Positions 7,439 through 14,529 of a stretch of DNA of 16,331 nt are shown here, one piece after another. The position numbers and the translations under genes are program-made. This DNA is from Myxococcales bacterium (lineage in GTDB: Bacteria; Myxococcota; Polyangia; Polyangiales; Polyangiaceae): assembly GCA_020430865.1 (NCBI GenBank), contig JAGQIY010001245.1, positions 1 to 16,331 of the forward strand. The letters are read 5' to 3'. The stretch's first letter is position 1. Each line of letters starts with the position of its first letter. The notes under the pieces are model-generated. The model did no database searches. It was not told where the DNA came from and worked only from the letters and a program-made list of their open reading frames with translations.

Positions 7439-8020
7439 ATGCCCCAGCCCCCGAGACTCGTCCCCTGGCGTGTCGCCATCCCGCTGACGACCACCGCCGC
7501 AGTAGCTGGCGCGGGCATCGGTTTCCTCGTGGTCAGCCTGGTGGTGAACCCGATGCGAGGCGGTCCGGGTTCCGAGTCGAGCAGCTCCCCCGCCGCGGCG
7601 AGCGCTCCCCCCCCAGCGGCCCCAGAGGCAAGTGAGCCCGCCCCCAGCGCGGCCCCAGAGATCGCCGACGCCGCCGGCAGCGCCAGCCCGGATTCCGGAT
7701 CGCCGGACGCGTCGCCGCCGGACGATCTGACCAGCGACGCGGGACTCAAACCCTACGAGTCCTACCTCTACGTGCGCTCGAGCGCCAAGGCCGACGTCTG
7801 GGTCCACGGCATCAAGATCGGCCCCACCAACGAGAAGCTCAAGCTGCCCTGCACCAAGGGCCTGCGCTTCACGCGCCTCGGGAAGGACCCTGGCCCTGCC
7901 TGGATCAGCAAGGCCGTGTCTATCAAGATTCCATGCGGAAGCGTAACTCAGCTGGAGCTCGAGCCCGAAGCAGATCCGAAGCTCAGGGCCGCGCCCCAGG
8001 AGTCCGACAACCCTTACTGA
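7439..8020 (+). CDS. Membrane-anchored protein with Ala/Pro/Ser linker and small C-terminal beta domain
   Basis: The 193-residue product begins with a short basic N-terminus and one transmembrane segment (about 13-36, IPLTTTAAVAGAGIGFLVV), so it is probably anchored with its C-terminus in the periplasm. Residues 41-100 are a low-complexity Ala/Pro/Ser/Asp linker. The C-terminal part (about 108-176) looks like a compact beta domain: YLYVRSSAKADVWVHGIKIG, then KLPC, then KIPCGSVTQLELE. It resembles PEGA-type surface domains, which often follow such linkers in myxobacterial proteins. Cys138 and Cys166 could form a disulfide. The ATG at 7439 has no strong ribosome-binding site. Function unknown. 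Confidence 0.7.
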   Translation: MPQPPRLVPWRVAIPLTTTAAVAGAGIGFLVVSLVVNPMRGGPGSESSSSPAAASAPPPAAPEASEPAPSAAPEIADAAGSASPDSGSPDASPPDDLTSDAGLKPYESYLYVRSSAKADVWVHGIKIGPTNEKLKLPCTKGLRFTRLGKDPGPAWISKAVSIKIPCGSVTQLELEPEADPKLRAAPQESDNPY

Positions 8021-8031
8021 GCCAAGCCGCC

Positions 8032-8406
8032 TCAGCCCATCAGGGGCGCCAGCGCCGCGGAGTCCAGGTACTCGTCGAGGCGACGAATTCGGCCTGCTTC
8101 GACGCGGGCGACCAAGCACGCTGGCACCTCGAGCTCGACGCCGTTCGGCGCACGGCCACGCATCACGTGCTGCTGCACGAAGCCAGTGGGCGTCGGCGTG
8201 AGCTTCAACTCGGTGTAGCTCAGCCCTTCGACGCTCTTCGCCAGCAGACCGATCACCTTCAGAACCTGCTTCTTGACCAGCTCCCGCTGATCGAAGTTAC
8301 GCCAGACGACTGCGTCGTCGTGATACAGCTCGCCGACTCCGTCGACGTCTCCCGCCAGCGTGCGCTCGGTGAGCTGCCTGGCGATCTCCAACGCTTCTTT
8401 TTCCAT
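8032..8406 (-). CDS. SnoaL-like / NTF2-fold protein
   Basis: The protein has 124 residues from ATG 8406, chosen because GGGTGGA lies about nine bases upstream; an in-frame TTG at 8424 would add six residues. The opening EIARQLTERTLAGDVDGVGELYHDDAVVWRNF is typical of the NTF2-like/SnoaL superfamily: a helix, then a short 'L-x-x-L-Y-x-D-D-A-V-x-W' motif, then the cone-shaped barrel. Further along, FVQQHVMRGRAPNGVELEVPACLVARVEAGRIRRLDEYLD gives the family's terminal beta strands with the D-E-Y-hD ending. Members include polyketide cyclases, ketosteroid isomerase-type enzymes and limonene epoxide hydrolases. In this neighbourhood a role in turnover of a polycyclic lipid is attractive, but it is inference. 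It is probably last in the run with the SDR and flavin reductase genes (75-bp gap). Confidence 0.75.
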   Translation of the reverse strand: MEKEALEIARQLTERTLAGDVDGVGELYHDDAVVWRNFDQRELVKKQVLKVIGLLAKSVEGLSYTELKLTPTPTGFVQQHVMRGRAPNGVELEVPACLVARVEAGRIRRLDEYLDSAALAPLMG

Positions 8407-8481
8407 GAGATAAATTCCACCCAAGCCGGGCGCGGTTCGAGGTCAGGGGTTCGGGGGTGAGAGCACGAGTCAACGCAAGAC

Positions 8482-9255
8482 TCACAACGCGTGACCTCCG
8501 TCCAGCAGCAGGCTCTGACCGGTGACGTAGCTGGCGCGGTTGGAAGCCAGGAAGACCACCGCCTCGGCGACCTCTTCGGCGCGACCGAAGCGCTTGAGCG
8601 CGGTGTTGCGACGCGCGGATTCCAGCCACTGCTGGTCGAACGCCTCGCCCTTCAGGCGCAGGAAGATCCCTGCCTCGATCACGCCGAGCTGTACCGAGTT
8701 GGCGCGTACGCCGTGACGGCCTTCTTCTCGCGCGACGCCTCGCAGCAAGGCCTCCACGCTCGCCTTCGGCACCACGCTCAACATGTCTCGTGGTGGAAAC
8801 CGCGAGAGCCCGACGCTGGTCAGCGCGACGTAGCTGCCCCCTTCTTCACGCAGATGAGGCAGCGTCGCGTGAACCAGCGAGAACGCTCCCACCGCGTCGG
8901 CCTGCATCACCGCCTTGAAGCGTTCGGGCGTGACGTCACCAATGTACTCCATGGGGATATTCGAGCCAGCCGCGAGGATCACGCTGTGCACACGCCCGAA
9001 GCGCTCCCTCACCCCCTGAAACTCCAGCGCGATCGCCGCGTCGTCCGCCAGGTCCAGGGCTCCCGCGTGAGCGATCACGTCGAAGGTCCGCAGACGCTCG
9101 CACACCTCGTCCGCGGCGGCTCGGTTTCGGTGATACGTCAGCGCGACGGGACAACCCCGCCTAGCCAGGGCTTCACAGATCGCCGCTCCCACGCCACCAC
9201 TGCCGCCGACCACCCAGGCCGCTCCGGCGGGAAACTCCTGCGCTCGCTCGTCCAT
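8482..9255 (-). CDS. Short-chain dehydrogenase/reductase family protein with altered catalytic residues
   Basis: The 257-residue product has the SDR Rossmann fold: the nucleotide-binding GGSGGVG at 17-23, an adenine-side ALDLADD, and LAAG in place of the usual NNAG at 94-97. The end NRASYVTGQSLLLDGGHAL is typical. Basic residues after the second strand (TYHRN) hint at NADP(H). The catalytic set is degenerate. The Ser is kept (S147) and the Lys is kept (K164), but the Tyr of YxxxK is Ser160 (SVVPK) and the structural Asn is Asp120 (QADAVGAF). It may have lost classical dehydrogenase activity or use another chemistry. The gene starts 4 bp after the flavin reductase stop, so the two are co-transcribed. 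The second SDR in this window is canonical. Confidence 0.88.
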   Translation of the reverse strand: MDERAQEFPAGAAWVVGGSGGVGAAICEALARRGCPVALTYHRNRAAADEVCERLRTFDVIAHAGALDLADDAAIALEFQGVRERFGRVHSVILAAGSNIPMEYIGDVTPERFKAVMQADAVGAFSLVHATLPHLREEGGSYVALTSVGLSRFPPRDMLSVVPKASVEALLRGVAREEGRHGVRANSVQLGVIEAGIFLRLKGEAFDQQWLESARRNTALKRFGRAEEVAEAVVFLASNRASYVTGQSLLLDGGHAL

Positions 9256-9259
9256 CGGA

Positions 9260-9787
9260 CTAGGGCTGGGTTAGCTCCGCGTATTGCCCGCGGAAATAGA
9301 CCAAGGGGACGCCCTCGGCGACGCCGACCTTCACCAGCTCACCGATGAAGATGTCGTGGTCGCCTCCCGGGTGCTCCGCGAACAGTCGACACTCCATCCA
9401 GGCCAGCGCCTCGGGCAGCAGCGGACAACCCGTGAGCTCTCCGGGGGTCCACTCGATGCCGTCGAACTTGTCGTCCACGGAGGTCGCGAAGTGCGTCGAT
9501 ACCTCGGCCTGGTCGTGCTTCAAGATGTTCACGGCAAAGCGCCGCTCACGACGGATCACGGCGTGGGCGCGAGCGCGCTGGTCGACGCAGACCAGACAGA
9601 GCGGCGGGTGCTTGCTCAGCGAGCTGAACGCCGTCGCGGTCAGAGCGTGGGGCTGACCCTCGGCGTCGACGGTCGTGATCACCGTGACCGACGCCGCGAA
9701 GCTCGCCATCACCGCCTTGAAGGCCTCGGCATCGATCGTCGCTCGCTCCTCCAGCGGCGGTCTTCCAAAGGTGCCCCCTTGGTCCAC
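9260..9787 (-). CDS. Flavin reductase (FMN-binding split barrel), HsaB/HpaC-like
   Basis: Members of this family reduce FMN or FAD with NAD(P)H and pass it to a partner monooxygenase. The 175-residue product shows the family pattern: FKAVMASFAASVTVITT, ALTATAFSSLSKHPPLCLVCVD, RRFAVNILKHDQAEVSTHF, DKFDGIEW and a late LVYFRGQY. It closely follows, by memory, the layout of mycobacterial HsaB, the reductase of the steroid A-ring hydroxylase. I chose GTG 9787 because AGGAG lies nine bases upstream; GTG 9814 is in frame but would sit only 8 bp from the operator-like palindrome at 9823-9836. The open frame to 9955 runs through that operator and is not coding. The gene leads the minus-strand run. The oxygenase partner (HsaA-like) is not in the window. 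Confidence 0.85.
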   Translation of the reverse strand: MDQGGTFGRPPLEERATIDAEAFKAVMASFAASVTVITTVDAEGQPHALTATAFSSLSKHPPLCLVCVDQRARAHAVIRRERRFAVNILKHDQAEVSTHFATSVDDKFDGIEWTPGELTGCPLLPEALAWMECRLFAEHPGGDHDIFIGELVKVGVAEGVPLVYFRGQYAELTQP

Positions 9788-9822
9788 GGCAGCGCTCTCC
9801 TCTTCCGTTCCCACGCGGGGAG

Positions 9823-9836
9823 TGAAACACGTTCTA
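9823..9836. promoter_or_regulatory. KstR-like operator 1 (flavin reductase / permease divergent region)
   Basis: TGAAACACGTTCTA fits TNNAACNNGTTNNA exactly, the operator consensus known for the TetR-type repressor KstR of mycobacteria and rhodococci. On the minus strand the site shares 14 identical bases (GAATAGAACGTGTT) with the site before the Rieske gene. It lies 36 bp upstream of the flavin reductase start and 163 bp upstream of the divergent permease start, so it could control either or both. No clear promoter boxes can be assigned. Confidence 0.65.
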
Positions 9837-9896
9837 TTCTCGGGGTCCAGGCGCGAGCCCCTCATCCGCCAGGCCAGCGGCGAACCTCGAGTGAAC

Positions 9897-9926
9897 CCAG
9901 AGGACCGGCGTTTGGCTAGCCTCTGG
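9897..9926. repeat. Short inverted repeat upstream of the permease pair
   Basis: CCAGAGG (9897-9903) and CCTCTGG (9920-9926) are perfect 7-bp arms with a 16-nt spacer, between operator 1 and the first permease start. They may be a second regulator site or a leader hairpin for the permease transcript. The significance is uncertain in GC-rich DNA. Confidence 0.3.
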
Positions 9927-9998
9927 ATGCCGAGCTGACGCGAATCCGATCGCATCCCGAAACGTCCAGACCGGCTTTATGGTACACCAGGCGGCTGA

Positions 9999-10790
9999 AT
10001 GGCGAAGTCGCCCGCAGTGCTCGCTCCGCTCTCCGCCGTCGGAGCCAGCTTCCTCGCCACGGCCCAGATCGTGGGTGGGATGGGCGTGCTCTTCGGCCGC
10101 ATCGCCTCGCGAGCCGCTCGCTTCGACTTCGACTACTCGGAACTCATCAAGAACATGTACAAGATGGGCGTCAAATCGCTGCCCATCGTGGTCGTGACCG
10201 CGCTCTTCACCGGCGGCATCATGATCATCCAGGCAGCGCCCATCGTGGAGCGCTACGGCGCTCAGGGCCTGCTCGGTTGGGCCGCTGGCTTCACCACCCT
10301 GAGGGAGATCGGCCCGCTGCTGACCGCGCTCATGCTCAGTGGTCGCGTCGGCGCGAACAACACCGCCGAGCTGGGCACCATGGTGGTGACGGAGCAGATC
10401 GACGCCCTCCGCGCGCTGTCCATCGACCCCATCAGCTTCCTGATCGTCCCCCGCTTCATCGCGATGGTGACCACCATCTTCCTGTCCACCATCTTCTCCG
10501 ACGCGCTGGCGCTGTTCGGCGCCGCCTATGCGGGCTACGGCGTGCTCGGGGTCGAGCCGCAGATCTTCTACAACGGCATCGTCAGCGGCCTGCTCGACGT
10601 GGGAGACGTGTTCCACGGCCTCGCCAAGTCGATCGTCTTCGGCGCGATCATGGCGCTCGCGAGCTGTCAGTTCGGTATCGCCACCTCGGGTGGAGCTCCC
10701 GGCGTGGGCCGAGCCGTCAACGCCACCGTGGTGGTGAGCGCGGCGGGCATGTTCATGCTCGACTACCTCGTATCCTTCGCGCTCGGGTGA
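9999..10790 (+). CDS. MlaE/YrbE-type ABC transporter permease (first of a pair)
   Basis: MlaE-type permeases form the membrane core of Mla and Mce lipid transporters; in actinobacteria YrbEA/YrbEB pairs import lipids such as cholesterol. This 263-residue protein has an N-terminal amphipathic or hydrophobic region and about five membrane segments (for example VKSLPIVVVTALFTGGIMIIQ and FIAMVTTIFLSTIFSDALALFG). It has the family's diagnostic segment at about 103-142: EIGPLLTALMLSGRVGANN, then TAELGTMVVTEQIDALRAL. ATG 9999 is preceded by AGGCGG. It is followed after 7 bp by a second permease of the same family, so the two probably form a heterodimer. No MCE-domain protein or ATPase gene adjoins it in this window. 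It is divergent from the flavin reductase gene across a region with a KstR-like operator. Confidence 0.92.
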   Translation: MAKSPAVLAPLSAVGASFLATAQIVGGMGVLFGRIASRAARFDFDYSELIKNMYKMGVKSLPIVVVTALFTGGIMIIQAAPIVERYGAQGLLGWAAGFTTLREIGPLLTALMLSGRVGANNTAELGTMVVTEQIDALRALSIDPISFLIVPRFIAMVTTIFLSTIFSDALALFGAAYAGYGVLGVEPQIFYNGIVSGLLDVGDVFHGLAKSIVFGAIMALASCQFGIATSGGAPGVGRAVNATVVVSAAGMFMLDYLVSFALG

Positions 10791-10797
10791 GACACGC

Positions 10798-11655
10798 ATG
10801 ACTGCCAGCAACTCCAGCGCCCCTATGGGCCCGTCGAGCGCCGTCGGCCACATCGAGGAAGACGACTTCCCGACGGAACCGCGGGGCATTGCAGCGGTCG
10901 GCGCAGCCGTCATCGACCTGGTCGGCTCGGCGAAGGCTCAGTACTCGGTCTTCGTGCAGACGCTGTACTACACCTTCCGCGGCCAGCGGCGCCCCGGCGC
11001 GATCCTCCAGCAGTGCTACGAGATCGGCAATCGGAGCCTGGTCTTCCTGTGCATCGTGATGGGCTTCATGGGCATGATCCTGACCTATCAGGCCGGGATC
11101 CAGGTCAAGCGCGCGGTGCCAGACGTGACCTTGCTCGGCGCGACCTTCCTCGAGTTGATCGTGCGGGACATCGCGGCGTCGATCTGCGCCTTGATGCTCG
11201 CGACCCGCGTCGGCGCGGGCATCGCTGCCGAGATTGGCTCGATGGTGGTCACCGAACAGGTCGACGCCCTGCGCATGACCGCGGCCGATCCCATCGACTA
11301 CCTGATCAAGCCGCGCTTCGTCGCCAGCACCATCATGACCATCATGTGCGTCGTGATCGCTGGCGGCGTCTCGATCCTGACCGGCATGTGGACCGGCAAG
11401 ATGTTCTTCGGGATCTCGGCCCAGACGTTCATCAACTGGAGCCTGGTCGACTGGGGTGACGTGATCGTCGGGGTGACCAAGTGCTTCGCCTACGGTGCCG
11501 CAATCCCCGTAGTCAGCGGCTACTGCGGGCTCTCCACCTACGGCGGCTCCGAGGGCGTCGGCTGGGCCACGACGCGCGCGGTGGTCAACTCCTCCCTCGC
11601 GGTGATCATCCTGAATTTCTTCATCAGCGGCGCTGGCTACCTGATCTTCGGCTGA
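10798..11655 (+). CDS. MlaE/YrbE-type ABC transporter permease (second of a pair)
   Basis: The 285-residue product has a polar, acidic N-terminal tail (about 1-30) not seen in its partner, then an amphipathic stretch (AQYSVFVQTLYYTFRG) and several transmembrane segments. The MlaE signature is intact at about 120-160: LIVRDIAASICALMLATRVG, then AGIAAEIGSMVVTEQVDALRM. Here the first conserved Glu region reads ELIVRDIA rather than REIGP, so the two subunits have diverged, as YrbEA and YrbEB do in Mce systems. It starts 7 bp after the first permease stop and is the last gene of the operon. The downstream neighbour is convergent, so the expected MCE proteins and ATPase must lie elsewhere. Its acidic N-terminal tail could contact the missing partners (inference). 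Confidence 0.92.
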   Translation: MTASNSSAPMGPSSAVGHIEEDDFPTEPRGIAAVGAAVIDLVGSAKAQYSVFVQTLYYTFRGQRRPGAILQQCYEIGNRSLVFLCIVMGFMGMILTYQAGIQVKRAVPDVTLLGATFLELIVRDIAASICALMLATRVGAGIAAEIGSMVVTEQVDALRMTAADPIDYLIKPRFVASTIMTIMCVVIAGGVSILTGMWTGKMFFGISAQTFINWSLVDWGDVIVGVTKCFAYGAAIPVVSGYCGLSTYGGSEGVGWATTRAVVNSSLAVIILNFFISGAGYLIFG

Positions 11656-11670
11656 CCACCCCAGCGTAGC

Positions 11671-11703
11671 CGCGTTTCCTCGGGGTTTTGGGGGTGAGAC
11701 GCG
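11671..11703. terminator. Weak hairpin between convergent permease and hydrolase genes
   Basis: CGCGTTTC (11671-11678) can pair with GAGACGCG (11696-11703), 8 bp including one G-U in the plus-strand RNA, with a 17-nt loop containing TTTT. It lies in the 64-bp gap between two convergent genes, where a terminator is expected. There is no terminal U-tract, so support is weak. Confidence 0.25.
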
Positions 11704-11719
11704 CCAGGTACCGCCTGAG

Positions 11720-12763
11720 TCAAGCAGCCGGCGGCGCAGAGTCACGGCCGAGGCGCTCATCGCCCGCTTCCGACTCGGCTTCCCGCTGCTGCCAGACCTC
11801 CACGATGCGGTCCAGCACCCGAGGCGCGCTCATGAAGCCGGCGAAGTGACCCAGCCCCTCGAGCACCTCGAGGGACGTATCGGGGATCACTTCCGCGAGG
11901 TACTCCGAGTGGCTCAGGGGTACGATGGTGTCGGCGTCTCCGTGGTAGAAGTGGATCGGCACACGGATGTTCGCGGGATCGAAGGGCCAGGGCCGACTGA
12001 ACAGCGATAGGTCGTAGATCGGCGCCCGGATCCCCTTCTCCGTCGCCGCCACGATGTCGCGACAGAACATGGCCTTCATCTCGGCCCGCTCGAACACCGG
12101 GCGATCCTCCTGTGGACCGTACTTCACGTAGAGATCGAAGCACGGGCTGACCAGCGGCCTGAGCGGCTGGACGACGACGCTCAAGAGCTCCCCGAGCGGA
12201 GCGCGGTGGCGGTCCACGGCCTTCATCAGGCCGAGCAGCCTCGCGCCATAGCTCGGGGCGCCGCTCGTCTCGTGACAGGGCCCGACCCCTCCGAGGCTCA
12301 CGCCGACGACCACGCGCTCTGGCAGCTCGTGTGCACAAGCCAAGACGTAGGGTCCGCCACCCGACAGACCGACGACGCTGAACTCCGGGTGCCCCAGGGA
12401 ATCCGCCAGCTCCCCGACGTCTTGCGCGTAGGAGAGCAAGCAGCGATCCGGCTGGTGCGTCGACTCACCGATCCCCGGTCGCTCCACGCTGATGATCTCG
12501 AGCCCCCGCGCCTCCGCCGCGCTCGGCGCGTCCAGAGGCAGCTGGTGACGACCCCCTGGGGTGCCATGAAACCAGAACACCGGGCGTCCCCCGGCGGCCC
12601 CATAGCGCCCGAAGCCGAGCTCTGAGCCATGGGAGAGGCGCAGGCTCCCCTCGGCGAAGGGGCGTGGCGTCTCGACGCGGGTCCGACGCTCGGACCAGCG
12701 GGGCATGCGGATGCGACGCCGGATGTGGTGGAAGCGACTGCGTGGGGGAGCGGACGGCGACAT
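11720..12763 (-). CDS. Alpha/beta hydrolase
   Basis: The 347-residue product has a complete alpha/beta-hydrolase catalytic set: the oxyanion motif HGTPGG (about 66-71), nucleophile Ser134 in GLSGGGP, acid Asp276 in HGDADTIVP, and His306 in GLGHFAGF. The body resembles esterases, lactonases or C-C hydrolases of catabolic pathways; the substrate cannot be read. An Arg-rich N-terminal extension (about 1-30, RFHHIRRRIRMPRWSERRTR) precedes the core, and an internal ATG at residue 20 is an alternative start. The chosen ATG at 12763 shares bases with the amidohydrolase stop (TGATG), so translation is coupled. It is the third and last gene of the SDR-amidohydrolase-hydrolase operon, opposite the Rieske oxygenase gene. 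Confidence 0.9.
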   Translation of the reverse strand: MSPSAPPRSRFHHIRRRIRMPRWSERRTRVETPRPFAEGSLRLSHGSELGFGRYGAAGGRPVFWFHGTPGGRHQLPLDAPSAAEARGLEIISVERPGIGESTHQPDRCLLSYAQDVGELADSLGHPEFSVVGLSGGGPYVLACAHELPERVVVGVSLGGVGPCHETSGAPSYGARLLGLMKAVDRHRAPLGELLSVVVQPLRPLVSPCFDLYVKYGPQEDRPVFERAEMKAMFCRDIVAATEKGIRAPIYDLSLFSRPWPFDPANIRVPIHFYHGDADTIVPLSHSEYLAEVIPDTSLEVLEGLGHFAGFMSAPRVLDRIVEVWQQREAESEAGDERLGRDSAPPAA

Positions 12764-13635
12764 CAATCCTCTAGCTTGAACACTCGCACGGCGTTTTCAC
12801 GCAGAAACTTCGGCCATACCTGCGGTTTGAAAGGCACCCGGTCCAGCTCCGCGAAGATCCGCTCGAGACTCAAACCCATGGGGAAATAGCCGGCATACAG
12901 GATCTTGTCCGCACCACGAGTGTTCGCGTAGTCGATGATCGCCTTGGGGTAGTGCTTCGGCGCGAACGCGCTCGTCATGTAGTGCAGGTTTGGATACTTG
13001 AGCATGAGCTTCACCGCGAGATCCACCCAGGGCTCGGCGCCGTGGCGCATCACGAACTTCAGCTCCGGGAAGAACCAGCACACCTCGTCGATCAGCTCCA
13101 CGTGCTGCGGCGCCATGGGGAGCCGAGGACCCGGGACGCCGACGCAGCAACAGAACGGCAGATCCAGCTCCACGCACTTGGCGTAGATCGGGTACCAGCG
13201 CTTGTCGTTGATGGGCACCTGGGGGCAGAGTCCCGACGGAAACGCCGTCACCGCGACGATTCCGTGCTCCTCGTGCATGCGAACGATCTTCCGCACCTCG
13301 TCCATGCCGTTGTTCGGGTTGGCGTGGTAGCTCGTGAGGATACGGTCCGGGAAGCGCTGCTTGGCTTGCTTGACGACCTCGTTCTCGTCGTCGATGCCCA
13401 TGAGCGCCCGCTCGATGTTGAACTCGTCGAGCTTCTTGATCGTGTAGTCGACGTAGTCTTCCTGGGCGCCGACGTCAGGGATGTTCTTGAACATGTACTG
13501 CGCCGGCATCTTGAACACCTGCTGGCTCTCCCGGTCGAGCAGCAGTGGCTTCATGAACTCGTACCAACCGCTGTTGTCCTCCCCTGGGATGTTCAGCATC
13601 AGGTCGATGACTCGCACGTCCTTGGGCATGCTCAT
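12763..13635 (-). CDS. Amidohydrolase-2 (ACMSD-like) family protein with altered metal-site motifs
   Basis: The protein has 290 residues from ATG 13635, preceded by GGAGGTG. The chain has the layout of the amidohydrolase-2 TIM-barrel family. It has a short N-terminal strand VRVIDLMLNIP, a middle YHANPNNGMDEVRKI, RHGAEPWVDLAVKLMLKYPN followed by HYMTSAFAPKHYP, and the closing ADKILYAGYFPMG and ENAVRVFKL. In metal-dependent members the first motif is D-x-H-x-H and the late motif contains a metal-binding Asp (G-S-D-x-P). Here these read D11-L-M-L-N15 and A-G-Y250-F-P, so two usual ligand sites are missing, while His198 is kept. It may be a metal-free hydrolase, decarboxylase or binding protein. 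It follows the SDR after 37 bp and overlaps the hydrolase start, so it is operonic. Confidence 0.8.
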   Translation of the reverse strand: MSMPKDVRVIDLMLNIPGEDNSGWYEFMKPLLLDRESQQVFKMPAQYMFKNIPDVGAQEDYVDYTIKKLDEFNIERALMGIDDENEVVKQAKQRFPDRILTSYHANPNNGMDEVRKIVRMHEEHGIVAVTAFPSGLCPQVPINDKRWYPIYAKCVELDLPFCCCVGVPGPRLPMAPQHVELIDEVCWFFPELKFVMRHGAEPWVDLAVKLMLKYPNLHYMTSAFAPKHYPKAIIDYANTRGADKILYAGYFPMGLSLERIFAELDRVPFKPQVWPKFLRENAVRVFKLED

Positions 13636-13672
13636 TCGCGCACCTCCGCTGCCGAAGCCGCAGACGACGGGC

Positions 13673-14437
13673 TCAACTCATCGCTCCGCCGTCGACCAGC
13701 AGCTCGGCGCCGTGGATGAATCCGGCGTCCTTCGACGAGAGAAAGGCGATCGTGCCAGCGACGCACTCAGGAGTTCCGTACGGAATATGCGGGATGGCGC
13801 CCTTGAGCAGCTCCACCTCGCCGCCTTCGGGCAAGCGGAACTGGGAGTGCATGCTGGTAGCGATCGCGCCGGGGATGATCGCGTTGATGCGAACGCCACG
13901 CTTGATGAACTCGATCGAGAGGCTCTTGGTGAGCGAGAGCACGCCGCCCTTCGACGCCGCATAGGCTGCCATCCACGGGTGACTACCGAGCGCCGCGGTG
14001 CTCGAGGTGTTGACGATCGTGCCCTTGGTTTCCAGCAGGTGCGGCAGCGCGGCCTGACACATCAAGAAGGTACCGGTGAGGTTGATGCCGATGACCTTGC
14101 TCCAGTCCTCGAAGCTGAGCTCGAGCGTCGACTCGCTGCGCAGCACGCCCGCGACGTTCGCCAGGTGATGGAGCTTGCCGAAGCGCTCCCGTGCCGCGCT
14201 GGTGGCTTCCTTCACCGAGTCCGGATTGCTGACGTCGCACACGAACGGAGCGCTCACCCCCTGCGCGGCTTCGATCTGTCCCTGCGTCTCGGCGAGCCCC
14301 GACTGGTTGACGTCGAAACACGCAACGCTTGCGCCTTCCGCGGCGAACCGCAGCGCCGTCGCCCGACCGATGCCGCCGGCCGCGCCCGTGACCCAAGCCA
14401 CGTGTCCCTCGAACCGCCTGTGAGGTGCTTCGCTCAT
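13673..14437 (-). CDS. Short-chain dehydrogenase/reductase (canonical)
   Basis: The 254-residue product is a textbook classical SDR. The cofactor motif TGAAGGIG is at 17-24. Asp42 after the second strand (CFDVN) favours NAD(H). NVAG is at 94-97. The catalytic residues are Asn119 (GINLTG), Ser146 (NTSSTAALG) and Tyr159/Lys163 (YAASK). The C-terminal ending IHGAELLVDGGAMS is typical. Such enzymes oxidise or reduce secondary alcohols or ketones, including hydroxysteroids; the substrate here is not readable. It is the first gene of the minus-strand operon with the amidohydrolase and alpha/beta hydrolase. GAGGAAGG about 10 nt upstream supports ATG 14437. Its promoter region is shared with the divergent Rieske gene and contains KstR-like operator 2. 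Confidence 0.93.
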   Translation of the reverse strand: MSEAPHRRFEGHVAWVTGAAGGIGRATALRFAAEGASVACFDVNQSGLAETQGQIEAAQGVSAPFVCDVSNPDSVKEATSAARERFGKLHHLANVAGVLRSESTLELSFEDWSKVIGINLTGTFLMCQAALPHLLETKGTIVNTSSTAALGSHPWMAAYAASKGGVLSLTKSLSIEFIKRGVRINAIIPGAIATSMHSQFRLPEGGEVELLKGAIPHIPYGTPECVAGTIAFLSSKDAGFIHGAELLVDGGAMS

Positions 14438-14529
14438 GAACTCAAACCTTCCTCGAAACGCATACCCGAGGCACTCGAAGGGCGCGCCGCCACGCAGTCT
14501 GGATACCGGTGGAAGGCCTTGCGAGTGCG

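Noticed and set aside
9834..11760. Two long minus-strand open frames (9834-10913 and 10753-11760)
   Set aside because: They mirror the two permease genes; their products are His/Asp/Arg-rich low-complexity shadows with no family motif.
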